50,369 nt of DNA from Elusimicrobia bacterium RIFCSPLOWO2_12_FULL_59_9 (lineage in GTDB: Bacteria > Elusimicrobiota > Elusimicrobia > O2-12-FULL-59-9), in contig MGUX01000066.1 of the NCBI GenBank assembly GCA_001800185.1, positions 1 to 50,369 of the forward strand. Reading direction: 5' to 3'. Made by a program: the position numbers and the translations under genes. The notes beneath the pieces were generated by a model. The model did no database searches. It saw only the letters and a program-made list of their open reading frames with translations, and was not told where the DNA came from. Every line of letters begins with the position of its first letter. Within the stretch, counting starts at the first letter, position 1. Positions 1-8,077 of the stretch are shown here, in pieces.

Positions 1-112
1 ACGACGAACGGCCGTCGGGGCAAAAATGTCAAAAAAACAGCGTGCGAATCTGCTCCCCGCCCATTCTCGTGCGGGCTTGCGGAATTATTGTTGGACAAGT
101 CTCTGAGTCAAG

Positions 113-140
113 TTGTATGACCTTATTTTTGTACTATATT
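113..140 (+). promoter_or_regulatory. Candidate sigma-70-type promoter for the permease gene
   Basis: TTGTAT (113-118) and TATATT (135-140) are separated by 16 bases and lie just upstream of the permease ATG at 163. A purine-rich GAAAGG (155-160) sits very close to the ATG. The match is only moderate and the first 110 bases show nothing else I can support. This is inference from consensus alone. Confidence 0.3.
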
Positions 141-162
141 GTGCGCTGTTTTTTGAAAGGCG

Positions 163-1650
163 ATGCCCACACCCACCGGCGAGTTTAAACGGGAATTCAA
201 GCTTCTGGATTCCACCATGGTCGTCATCGGCTCCATGATAGGGTCCGGGATATTCATCGTCAGCGCGGATATCGCCCGGACGGTCGGCTCGCCGGGCTGG
301 CTGCTCCTGGTCTGGCTCATCACCGGAATTCTGACCGTCTCCGCGGCCTTGAGCTACGGCGAGTTGGCGGGCATGATGCCGCAGGCGGGGGGCCAATACG
401 TCTACCTCCGCGAGGCGTATAGCCCGCTGGTCGGGTTCTTGTATGGCTGGACCCTCTTTCTGGTGATTCAGACCGGCAGCATCGCCGCGGTCGCCGTCGC
501 TTTCGCCAAATTCACGGCCGTTTTAATTCCATGGTTTAGCGAGGAGCATGTCCTGGCCTCCGCCGGCCGGTTTAAATTCTCGGCCGCGCAGTTGTTGGCC
601 GTGGGAAGCATCGCGGCGCTGACCGGGGTCAACCTCCTCGGCGTGCACCAAGGAAAGATCATACAGAATGTCTTTACCGCGGCGAAAACGGCCGCGCTCC
701 TCGGCTTGATCGCCATCGGGGCATGGCTGGGACGAAACCACGCCGCCATCGCGGCCAACCTCTCTTCCTTTTGGCCGCCCGCGTGGACGCATCTGGCTGA
801 AAATGGGACCGTGTCTTTCCTGGAGCCCCTGTCGGGACTTGGGATTGCTGCGGCCGTGGGCGTCGCCATGGTCGGCTCGCTGTTTGCCAGCGACGGATGG
901 AACAACATCACGTTCATCGCCGGCGAGGTGGAAAATCCGCGGCGCAGCATTCCGCTGAGCCTGGCCCTGGGATGCGGCGTGGTGACCCTTCTCTACGTTT
1001 TGGCCAATGTGGTTTATTTACTGGCGCTGCCCCTGGCCGGAAGCCCGGAGGGGCTGGATGTTATGGAGCGCGGGGTGCAGTTCGCCGCAAACGACCGAGT
1101 GGGAACCGCCGCGGCCTCCATGATTCTGGGCGCGCCGGCGGCGGCGCTGATGGCGGTGCTCATCATGATCTCCACTTTCGGCTGCAACAACGGGATGATT
1201 CTGACCGGCGCCCGGGCCTACTACGCCATGGCCCAAGACGGCCTTTTCTTCAAGCGCGCCGGCGGCCTGAACCGGAACGCGGTGCCCGGCGCGGCCCTTA
1301 TTCTCCAGGGAATTTGGGCATGCCTATTGTGCCTGTCGGGCACCTACGGGGATCTTTTGGACTACGTGGTCTTCGCCGTTCTGGTGTTCTACGGTCTGAC
1401 GGTGGCCGGCATCTTCGTGCTGCGGGCGCGGCGGCCCGAGGCCGAACGGCCCTACCGGGCCTTCCTCTATCCATGGCTGCCTCTGGCCTACGTGGCCGCG
1501 GTCGCCGCCATCTGCGTGGACCTGCTCATCTTCAAACCCGTCTACACCTGGCCCGGACTGGGCATCGTGCTTTCGGGCATTCCGGTCTATTTTTTATGGA
1601 AGAGGTCGGAGCGCCGGGGCGGGTCTCCCGCGAACGTTGAAGGGCTTTAG
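163..1650 (+). CDS. APC-superfamily amino acid permease
   Basis: A 495-residue polytopic membrane protein with about 12 hydrophobic segments. The N-terminal motif GSMIGSGIFI in the first helix is the unwound substrate-binding region typical of APC/LAT amino-acid transporters, and SYGELAGMMPQAGGQYVYL follows as usual for the family (AA_permease_2). It probably imports or exchanges an amino acid by proton symport or antiport at the inner membrane; the substrate cannot be read from sequence. Its stop overlaps the stop of the convergent radical SAM gene (1647). It looks unrelated to the respiratory island downstream and marks its left border. Confidence 0.88.
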   Translation: MPTPTGEFKREFKLLDSTMVVIGSMIGSGIFIVSADIARTVGSPGWLLLVWLITGILTVSAALSYGELAGMMPQAGGQYVYLREAYSPLVGFLYGWTLFLVIQTGSIAAVAVAFAKFTAVLIPWFSEEHVLASAGRFKFSAAQLLAVGSIAALTGVNLLGVHQGKIIQNVFTAAKTAALLGLIAIGAWLGRNHAAIAANLSSFWPPAWTHLAENGTVSFLEPLSGLGIAAAVGVAMVGSLFASDGWNNITFIAGEVENPRRSIPLSLALGCGVVTLLYVLANVVYLLALPLAGSPEGLDVMERGVQFAANDRVGTAAASMILGAPAAALMAVLIMISTFGCNNGMILTGARAYYAMAQDGLFFKRAGGLNRNAVPGAALILQGIWACLLCLSGTYGDLLDYVVFAVLVFYGLTVAGIFVLRARRPEAERPYRAFLYPWLPLAYVAAVAAICVDLLIFKPVYTWPGLGIVLSGIPVYFLWKRSERRGGSPANVEGL

Positions 1651-2723
1651 CCGGGTTCGTAGGTGCAGAAGGGCTCCTCGGCCAGAACGCTTTGAGAGGC
1701 GTAGTAGGCCCGGGCGCGGCAGCCGCCGCAAATATCCTTGAAAGAGCAAAGACCGCATTTTCCCGTCAGCAGATCGGGGTCCCTAAGCTGCTTGAGGACC
1801 GTTGAACTCGCCCATATCTCGCTCAGCGGCGTCTTGAGCACGTTGCCGCAGGCGACAGGCAGGTATCCGCACGGGAAGACATCGCCTTTGTGGGAGATAA
1901 AGCACATATTGATCGCGGCCAGGCACCCCCGCCGCACGCCGTTGCCTTCCTGCTCCCGGCGGGGCTTGGGAGCGGCGCCGCCCTTTTGAGCCAGGCTCAC
2001 CTCCACCAAGTGCTCATCCTGTTTTTCGATGCGGTAAAAATGGGGCGCGCAGATCGCCTTGATGGGCAGGCTGCCTGTTCTATCCTTGACGTAGACCCAG
2101 CGGAGCCAGGCCTCCACTTCTTCGGGGCTCAGCATCTGGGTATCGGCGATTTCAACGCCGCAGCCCACGGGGACCAAGAGGAAAAGGTATAGGGCGCAGG
2201 CGCCCATATCGGAAGCCATCTTATAGATGACCGGCACTTCGGCCACGTTTTGCCGGGTGACGGTGAAATTGATCTGCACCTTGATCCCCGCGGCTTTAAG
2301 ATTTTTGAATCCCTCTACGGCCCGGTCGAAATTTCCACGGCCCCGAAAGACGTCATGGGTTTCCGCGCGCACCCCATCCAAGGAGATCGCGGCGTAGTGG
2401 ATTCCCGCTTCCTTGAGGGATGCGGCGATTTTCCCGCTGACCAAAGTTCCGTTGGTGGCGATGCCGAGGGCCAATCCCCGCTCCTTGCCGTAGCGCGCGA
2501 TTTCAAAGATATCTTTTCTGAAAAGAGGCTCTCCGCCGGAAAGAATGAGGACGGGTTTGCCTATCTGCGCCAGTTCGTCGATCAACTGCTTGGCTTGTCC
2601 GGTGGTGAGCTCGTCCGGAGAGCCTTTGGTCAAGACGTCCTGACGGCGGCAATGGATGCAGCGCAGGTTGCAGCCCGCCGTCGTTTCCCAATAAACCCGT
2701 TTGAGAGGGCTCGCTAGTTCCAT
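1647..2723 (-). CDS. ahbD: Radical SAM/SPASM haem synthase, AhbD-like
   Basis: 358 residues. The radical SAM motif CNLRCIHC lies near residue 19 after WETTAG, and SGGEP follows. A C-terminal SPASM-type cysteine region is present (CGYLPVACGNV, CGLCSFKDICGGCRARAYY, EPFCTYEP). The LFLLVPVGCG stretch is characteristic of AhbD, which decarboxylates Fe-coproporphyrin III to haem b in the siroheme-dependent pathway of anaerobes; NirJ or AhbC are the nearest alternatives. The start is supported by GGAG nine bases upstream. It follows hemA by 21 bases in the resB-ccsA-hemA-ahbD operon, which fits haem supply for the many cytochromes here. Other haem genes are not in the window. Confidence 0.82.
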   Translation of the reverse strand: MELASPLKRVYWETTAGCNLRCIHCRRQDVLTKGSPDELTTGQAKQLIDELAQIGKPVLILSGGEPLFRKDIFEIARYGKERGLALGIATNGTLVSGKIAASLKEAGIHYAAISLDGVRAETHDVFRGRGNFDRAVEGFKNLKAAGIKVQINFTVTRQNVAEVPVIYKMASDMGACALYLFLLVPVGCGVEIADTQMLSPEEVEAWLRWVYVKDRTGSLPIKAICAPHFYRIEKQDEHLVEVSLAQKGGAAPKPRREQEGNGVRRGCLAAINMCFISHKGDVFPCGYLPVACGNVLKTPLSEIWASSTVLKQLRDPDLLTGKCGLCSFKDICGGCRARAYYASQSVLAEEPFCTYEPG

Positions 2724-2744
2724 GTTAGTGCTCCAGCCGCAAAC

Positions 2745-3839
2745 TCAGGCGCCCTGGGGCCAGGCCAGCAAAGCGCCCGCAGGCCTGGAGGCGGGGAGGG
2801 GAGCTTTTCCCAGCCCTTGGTTGGCCCGCCAAAGCTCGAGGGCCCTGATTTGAACGATTTGTTCGGCTTTTTTAGCTTCACGTTTTTTACTCTTCGCGAA
2901 CTCTTCCACGATATGTTTTAAATCGTCGATGTCATAGAGAAAAACCTGCTCTATCTTTCCAACTTCGGGATCGACGTCGCGGGGCACAGCGATATCGATC
3001 AAAAACACCGGCTTTCCGCTGCGCCGGCGCATCATTTCCCGGATGCGGGCAGGAGTGAGGACGAAATGCGGGCAGGAGGTCGAGCACAGCACGATGTCGG
3101 CGTCCGCCATCCTGGACATCCCTTCCTCCCAATGCAGCGCCTCGGCGCCGAGGGAAGCGGCCAGATCCCTCGCTCGCTCGTAGGTTCGGTTGGAGACGAA
3201 AATCGCCTTGACCTTTTTGGAGGCCAAGTGCTTGGCGGCCGCCTCCGCCATTTTGCCCGCCCCGAGCACCATGACCCGGCAAAGGGAAAGATCCGAAAAA
3301 ACTTTTTCCGCCAGAACCACGGCCGCCGAAGCTACGGAGCTTATGCCGGCAGCGATTTGAGTCTGGTTTCGAACCTGCTTGCCCGCGGCGAAGGCCGTTT
3401 GGAAAAGCCGGTTGAAAGCGCGCCGCGTGAAGCCGTTTTGCAGGGAAATTTGGTAGGCGGTCTTGATCTGCCCCAGAATTTGCGACTCGCCGAGCACCAT
3501 CGAATCGAGCCCGGCGGCGACGCGGAAAAGATGAATCGCCGCGTCCAAGCCGTGGTGAACGTAGACCTGGCCGTCTAAAACCCGGCCCGTCTTTTGCTCC
3601 CATTCCCGCCGGACTTTATCGGCGATCTCCTGGGGCGAGCCGGACCAATAGAACTCCACGCGGTTGCAGGTGGAAAGCGCCACCGCCTCTTGGCAGCCCC
3701 ACGCGGCCAGGCGGCGAAGCTGCTCCAAAATCTCCTCCGGGCGCACGGATATTTTTTCGCGGATCTCCACCGCGGCGGTCTTGTAGCTTATGCCGATGAG
3801 GGCGATTTCCGGCTCGCGGCTTGTAACCTGTTCAAGCAT
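2745..3839 (-). CDS. hemA: Glutamyl-tRNA reductase
   Basis: Catalyses NADPH-dependent reduction of glutamyl-tRNA to glutamate-1-semialdehyde, the first step of C5 tetrapyrrole synthesis. 364 residues. The catalytic cysteine lies in STCNRVEFY (about residue 58). GESQILGQIK and the NADPH-domain glycine motif VLGAGKMAE follow, then IDIAVPRDVDP. The protein is about 50-60 residues shorter than most HemA proteins, which normally reach 415-430 residues; the shortage is in the C-terminal dimerisation helix, replaced by a short Ala/Pro tail. ATG overlaps the ccsA stop by 8 bases (ATGCTTGA), so translation is probably coupled. A hemX/ccsA-hemA pairing is common in bacteria. Confidence 0.95.
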   Translation of the reverse strand: MLEQVTSREPEIALIGISYKTAAVEIREKISVRPEEILEQLRRLAAWGCQEAVALSTCNRVEFYWSGSPQEIADKVRREWEQKTGRVLDGQVYVHHGLDAAIHLFRVAAGLDSMVLGESQILGQIKTAYQISLQNGFTRRAFNRLFQTAFAAGKQVRNQTQIAAGISSVASAAVVLAEKVFSDLSLCRVMVLGAGKMAEAAAKHLASKKVKAIFVSNRTYERARDLAASLGAEALHWEEGMSRMADADIVLCSTSCPHFVLTPARIREMMRRRSGKPVFLIDIAVPRDVDPEVGKIEQVFLYDIDDLKHIVEEFAKSKKREAKKAEQIVQIRALELWRANQGLGKAPLPASRPAGALLAWPQGA

Positions 3840-4620
3840 AGGAATGCAGCCCGCTCAACAAGTAGTTGACTCCAAAATAGGTGAAAAGGACGAAGGCGAA
3901 GCCGGACACGGCCAGCCAAGCGAAGCGCGACTCCCGCCAGCCCCGCGTGCGCCGCAGGTGGATGGCGATGGCGTAGAAAATCCAGGTCACCAAAGACCAG
4001 GTTTCCTTGGGGTCCCAGGACCAGTAGGTGCCCCACGCCGAGTTGGCCCAAACGGCCCCCGTCAGGATTCCGAGGGTCAAAAACCAGAATCCCAGGCTGA
4101 TGGCGCGGTAAAGGAGGCCGTCAAGCAAATCCGTTTGGGAAGCGGCCCCACCTTTCTTGAAGCGCCAAAGATAAACCAACGCCGCCAGAAAGGCTAAAGA
4201 CAGCGCCCCGTAGCCGACCATGACGGTGGCCACATGCAGCAGAAGCCAATTGGATTGCAGCGCCGGAACAAGGGGCTGGATGCTGGAGTCCAACAGCGAG
4301 GCCGTCGCCAAGCTCACGACCAAAAAGACGGTCAGCGCCGGAAGCAAACCCGCGAAAGAGAGTTTGGACGAATAAAAAAGAAAGAATACCCCCAGCACGG
4401 CCCACAGCAGAAACAGCATGGACTCGTATTGGTTGGCGAGCGGCGCCCGGGCGCCGATTTGCCAGCGCGCCAACAGGTTGGCGGCCAAGGCCACCCAGCT
4501 TAGAAAAAGGAGCGCCGTGGTCCAGCGCCGCGTTGAGGATTTGAGCAGGTACTCCGCTGCGCAGGCGCCCAGAGAGGCCAAGGAGAAAATCCACACGGCC
4601 TGAAAAGAAGTTTGAACCAT
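3832..4620 (-). CDS. ccsA: Cytochrome c maturation protein CcsA/ResC (system II)
   Basis: 262 residues with about eight membrane segments. The haem-handling WWD-type motif is present as WGTYWSWDPKETWSL near residue 190, flanked by conserved histidines. With ResB it forms the CcsBA synthetase that moves haem across the inner membrane and attaches it to CXXCH motifs of exported cytochromes. It starts 12 bases after resB and overlaps hemA. The same fold is called HemX when next to hemA, but the WWD motif and the resB neighbour favour the cytochrome maturation role. Such a system is required by the dozens of haem motifs in this window. Confidence 0.92.
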   Translation of the reverse strand: MVQTSFQAVWIFSLASLGACAAEYLLKSSTRRWTTALLFLSWVALAANLLARWQIGARAPLANQYESMLFLLWAVLGVFFLFYSSKLSFAGLLPALTVFLVVSLATASLLDSSIQPLVPALQSNWLLLHVATVMVGYGALSLAFLAALVYLWRFKKGGAASQTDLLDGLLYRAISLGFWFLTLGILTGAVWANSAWGTYWSWDPKETWSLVTWIFYAIAIHLRRTRGWRESRFAWLAVSGFAFVLFTYFGVNYLLSGLHSYA

Positions 4621-4632
4621 AATCTCTGCCGT

Positions 4633-5739
4633 TTAACGCCGTTTTGAGGAGTTCGGCCCCCAAAACGACCAAGCCAGTCCTATCACCAAGAAAGAAAATC
4701 CCGCGTAGATGACGGGCACGCCCGGGTCCTTGGCGATTTGTATGCCTGAAAAATTTAGATTTTTGGGGTCGAATCCGGACTGGTAAAGCCGGTAGCCCTT
4801 ATACTTCAGGGGCGAGTTCACGTAGATGGTTTGCGACAACTTGGTCTGTCCGTCTTCGACGATTTCTATATCGCTCTCATATTGGCGAATCCGGCCCGGG
4901 ATATATTCGTATACCAGGCGATAGGATTCCTTGTCCGGGCCGTGGAAATCCGGAAAATTGGCGAATACAAATCGACTCGCCCCGTCCTTGCGTCCGCCGA
5001 CTTTCAACTCCCAGGCGGGATTTTCGGGAGCGTCGGTTTTTGAGCCCGCCCCCGCCTCGGTGATGACAAAATCGGGATAATACCGAACCGGCTCGATCTC
5101 CAGACCCAAGGCGGGCAATCGCAGCTTTTCGCCGGCTCTGAGTTCGGCGGTTTGGTGACCTTGCGTCGAATCGCGGGGGACGACGTGGAGCGCGTGCCTT
5201 TCATTTTCCCAATATAGAAGCCGGAAATCTTTGAGCTGAACCGAGAAGGGAAGGTGGATTTTGCCGCTGCGGTCATCGTCAAAAGAAGAGAGGGCTTGGC
5301 CTTTTTCCATGGGAAGATAGCCGCGCTGCCCGTAGGCGCCCCGCAGCATACCCCCGGCGAAAATCAGCATGATGGCCAGGTGGGACAGGAAAACGCCGGG
5401 GCGCATGAAAAGAGCTTTGTAGCGCCGCAGGGAGCAGGCGGCCAAATTGACCCCGGCTAAAGCCAGAAGGCCTAGAAACCAGAAACTGCCGAAAAGATTG
5501 TTGAGGCCGAGCCGCCCAATCCAGCCGGTCAGAGCGGGGCCGAACATCTCCTGATAACTCTCGATGGGCTGGCCCTGGGGAATAACCCCTCCCAGGATGC
5601 AGGCCGCCAAAATCAGGATGGAGGTGATGAAAAATAGCCGGATGGCGCCCAATCGTTCCAGGAGCCGCATGCCCCAGCGGCTGTATGGATAGTCGGTGGC
5701 GCGTATGACTTTAAGGCCGATGATTGGATTGGCATCCAT
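4633..5739 (-). CDS. resB: ResB/Ccs1 cytochrome c maturation protein (system II)
   Basis: 368 residues from the chosen ATG. Two early membrane segments (RLFFITSILILAACILGGVIPQ and the FWFLGLLALAGVNLAAC region) and a third near residue 120 precede a large periplasmic domain. A final membrane helix (PVIYAGFSFLVIGLAWSFWG) closes the protein, the usual Ccs1/ResB plan. The open frame runs to 6120, but that upstream part is translated from an intergenic repeat and lies upstream of the sigma-54 promoter, so I reject it. No clear Shine-Dalgarno precedes 5739; MRLLERLGAIR, about 24 codons in, is an alternative start. First gene of the resB-ccsA-hemA-ahbD operon. Confidence 0.88.
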   Translation of the reverse strand: MDANPIIGLKVIRATDYPYSRWGMRLLERLGAIRLFFITSILILAACILGGVIPQGQPIESYQEMFGPALTGWIGRLGLNNLFGSFWFLGLLALAGVNLAACSLRRYKALFMRPGVFLSHLAIMLIFAGGMLRGAYGQRGYLPMEKGQALSSFDDDRSGKIHLPFSVQLKDFRLLYWENERHALHVVPRDSTQGHQTAELRAGEKLRLPALGLEIEPVRYYPDFVITEAGAGSKTDAPENPAWELKVGGRKDGASRFVFANFPDFHGPDKESYRLVYEYIPGRIRQYESDIEIVEDGQTKLSQTIYVNSPLKYKGYRLYQSGFDPKNLNFSGIQIAKDPGVPVIYAGFSFLVIGLAWSFWGPNSSKRR

Positions 5740-5763
5740 ATATTTTTGACCGCTTATAGTATT

Positions 5764-5779
5764 TGCAACGAAATTGCCA
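5764..5779 (-). promoter_or_regulatory. Sigma-54 promoter for resB operon
   Basis: Reading on the minus strand, TGGCAATTTCGTTGCA has GG and GC separated by exactly 10 bases, the -24/-12 geometry of sigma-54 promoters. The predicted start is about 5753, 14 bases before the resB ATG. The same 16 bases occur unchanged at 17156-17171 in front of the kinase gene. Confidence 0.78.
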
Positions 5780-5801
5780 CGGGGGGAGTGGGGGAGGGAA
5801 A

Positions 5802-5833
5802 GTGGTCGAGTGGTCCAGTGGTCGAGTGCTAGG
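5802..5833. repeat. Octamer tandem repeat upstream of resB promoter
   Basis: Consecutive 8-base units GTGGTCGA, GTGGTCCA, GTGGTCGA and the decayed GTGCTAGG. A five-unit version lies at 17183-17222, again just upstream of a sigma-54 promoter. The position, about 25-55 bases beyond the -24 element, would suit an activator-binding region, but no function can be read from sequence. Confidence 0.7.
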
Positions 5834-5861
5834 GGGAAGAGTGTCGGGTGATAAATTGGCA

Positions 5862-5905
5862 GGCATGGCTGCCGCTCCGTCATCGGATCATGGAGCGTTG
5901 CGGGA
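5862..5905. repeat. 44-base dispersed palindromic repeat, copy 1
   Basis: A 44-base block that recurs with one or two changes at 17230-17273. Its core (5873-5897) is a near-perfect palindrome with arms CGCTCC and GGAGCG and centre ATCGGATCAT. It lies immediately after the stop of the module A NrfD gene and could fold at the 3' end of that mRNA. There is no T-run, so a classic intrinsic terminator is not shown. Confidence 0.75.
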
Positions 5906-5915
5906 TTGGACCCGG

Positions 5916-7271
5916 TTAATGCGAAAGTTCTTGCTCCTTCACTTCCCAGACGGTGAGGATGGGCAACAACCGGGTGAATAATAGAAAGAGCAGGGCAAAG
6001 CCGGCGAACCAGGCCGCCGTAATGGACCACTCCACCCAACTGGGGGTGTAATGGGACATTCCCCAAGAAAGGTAGGGGCGCGCCCCGCTGGGAACGATAA
6101 TGCTGTACCTTTCCAGCCACATGCCGATATTGATGACTATGCAGACCCAGGCGAGGTTGCGGACGGTTCTCAGCGGCTTGATGGCCAAGACGGGAAGGGG
6201 AATTAAGAAACAGCAGGCGAACATGGTCCAGAAAAGCCAGGCATACTCGCCAAAAAACTTGGCGTTAAAGACCGCCATGTGGGCCGTCTCGCGGCCATAA
6301 AAGGTCGTGATAAACTCCAAAAAGGTGAAGTAAAACCAGAAACAGCACAGGGCCAGCAGAAACTTCCCGATCCTATCGAAATGGTCGTCGGTAAGATAGG
6401 CGTGCAGGCGGAAGAATCTCCGGATAGCCAGCATGGCCACGATGACGGTGGCAACTCCCGAATAGATGGCGCCCACGACGAAATAGGGTCCGATCACCGC
6501 GGTGTGCCAGCCGGGCTTGGTGGTCAAGCCGAAAACAAATGAGACGTTTGTATGGACTGAGATGACAAGGCAGAATAGGAAGACCGACATTCCTCCCAAG
6601 ATTTTGTGGAGCATCTTCCATTGGGCCTTGGTTCCGGTCCAGCCCAGGGCCAATTTCCGGTAAATAAACACCCTGGCGGGATGAACCACCGTGGAAAGCC
6701 TGTCCCGGCAGAGAGCGATGTCGGGGATGAGAGCGAGATAGAAGTAAAGACATGAGGTCACCAGATAGGTCGAAATGCAGACCACATCCCACAGTATGGG
6801 CGAGGTGAAGTGGGGATAGAGCAGGACGTTCAGCAGCCGCTCCGGCCGCCCAAGGTCCACGATCACGGAACTTGCGCCAAATGGCAGGGAAAACACCGTG
6901 ATGGCCTCCGCAGCGCGGGTGAACGGTCTGCGCCACTCGGTTTCCGTGATCCGCAATATGGAGGATATCAGGGTCCCCGCATGGGAGATGCCGATAAAGA
7001 AGACGAAATTGACCAAGTAGATTCCCCAGAAGACGGGAACGTTAAGTCCCGTTACCTTAAGTCCATTTTTGACCTGCCAAGCCCAGGCTGAGAGACCCCA
7101 AAGAAAAATGCAAGCCAGGACCGCTGCCGCCAGCCAAAAACCTTTTCCTGGTTTCTCAATCAGGGGCTTGAGCATTATAGATTCCAAATTCGCCTCGCTG
7201 GACTTCGCATCCGTCCAGCCCCCTTTCCAACCAGTCAAGGTGTAATCCACATCCCCACTGCCGGGTCGCAT
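5916..7271 (-). CDS. NrfD/ActC-like quinone-interacting membrane subunit, module A
   Basis: About 451 residues with some ten membrane helices and the NrfD/PsrC/ActC signature region (GISHAGTLISSILRI, VDLGRPERLLN, SPILWDV, FVVGAIYSG). It probably binds menaquinone and passes electrons between the pool and the ferredoxin and Mo-like subunits. ATG at 7271 shares bases with the ferredoxin TGA (TGATG). It is the last gene of module A, followed by the palindromic repeat. Its closest relative in the window is the module B subunit (21391-22959), which shares the same blocks. ACIII ActC and QrcD are the named family parallels. Confidence 0.87.
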   Translation of the reverse strand: MRPGSGDVDYTLTGWKGGWTDAKSSEANLESIMLKPLIEKPGKGFWLAAAVLACIFLWGLSAWAWQVKNGLKVTGLNVPVFWGIYLVNFVFFIGISHAGTLISSILRITETEWRRPFTRAAEAITVFSLPFGASSVIVDLGRPERLLNVLLYPHFTSPILWDVVCISTYLVTSCLYFYLALIPDIALCRDRLSTVVHPARVFIYRKLALGWTGTKAQWKMLHKILGGMSVFLFCLVISVHTNVSFVFGLTTKPGWHTAVIGPYFVVGAIYSGVATVIVAMLAIRRFFRLHAYLTDDHFDRIGKFLLALCCFWFYFTFLEFITTFYGRETAHMAVFNAKFFGEYAWLFWTMFACCFLIPLPVLAIKPLRTVRNLAWVCIVINIGMWLERYSIIVPSGARPYLSWGMSHYTPSWVEWSITAAWFAGFALLFLLFTRLLPILTVWEVKEQELSH

Positions 7272-8077
7272 CACCCCTCCCTCAAATAAATCACTTTCGG
7301 TTTTGTCCCAAGCTCCTCCAGGAACCTGTAAGCCCTGTGGCTGTCGGCAAGCCGGGAAACCTCGCTTTCTGGATTATTGAGATCCCCAAACGCGATGGCC
7401 TGGGCCGGACAGGCCGCCTTACAGGCAGGGACGTAGTCCCTTTCTTGGATCTCACGGCCCTCCTCCCGGGCCTTGTCCCTCGCTCTTTGAAGGCGCTGAT
7501 GACAGAACAGGCATTTCTCAACCACGCCTTTGTAACGGACTGAAACATCGGGGTTGAACGACTGGTTTGCTTCCGCGGGCCATTGGGGCTCGCCCCAATT
7601 GAAGAACTTGCAGGTGTAAGGGCAGGCATTGACGCAGTATCGGCAGCCGATGCAGCGGTCGTAAACTTGCCCCACAATCCCTTCCGTGTTCATGAACGTG
7701 GCCGACGTAGGACACACCCGGGTGCAAGGAGGGTCCTCGCACTGCTGGCAAGGCATGGGGATTAAACTCTGGCGGACATGGGAGCCCTCTCCTTCGGTCC
7801 TCGGAAGTATCTTCAGCCATCGGATGACTCTGCCCATGGCGGCTTCTTCGGGACTGCCCAGCATCTGGTTGTTTTCGACGGAACAGGCTACCACGCAACT
7901 CTGGCAACCCGTACAGCGATCCAGGTCGATCACCATGCCCCAGCGGTGCTTGCCCCGGGCCTGAACGATTTCCCCTTCGCTGCCGTCGGAGGCGAAGGCG
8001 CGTGGGACAAAAACCAGAAGCCCGCCGGCGAAAGCCGCCAGCCGCTTCAATAAATTTCTTCGATTCTCAGGCTCCAT
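7271..8077 (-). CDS. Four-cluster [4Fe-4S] ferredoxin subunit, module A
   Basis: 268 residues with a Tat-like start (RRNLLKRLAAFAGG). Four cysteine groups are visible: CTGCQSCVVAC, CQQCEDPPCTRVCP, CIGCRYCVNACP, and CLFCH with a later CKAACP. This is the DmsB/NrfC/PsrB/QrcC type, an electron wire between the Mo-like subunit and the NrfD protein on the periplasmic side. It overlaps the Mo-like gene by 11 bases and the NrfD gene by one base, so the three are translationally linked. It corresponds to the C-terminal half of ActB, which in ACIII is fused to the Mo-like part; here the two are separate genes. Confidence 0.92.
   Translation of the reverse strand: MEPENRRNLLKRLAAFAGGLLVFVPRAFASDGSEGEIVQARGKHRWGMVIDLDRCTGCQSCVVACSVENNQMLGSPEEAAMGRVIRWLKILPRTEGEGSHVRQSLIPMPCQQCEDPPCTRVCPTSATFMNTEGIVGQVYDRCIGCRYCVNACPYTCKFFNWGEPQWPAEANQSFNPDVSVRYKGVVEKCLFCHQRLQRARDKAREEGREIQERDYVPACKAACPAQAIAFGDLNNPESEVSRLADSHRAYRFLEELGTKPKVIYLREG

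Noticed and set aside
5740..6120. N-terminal extension of ResB
   Set aside because: The extra 127 codons come from the intergenic repeat cassette and the end of the NrfD gene, and lie upstream of the sigma-54 start point. They show no homology to ResB.
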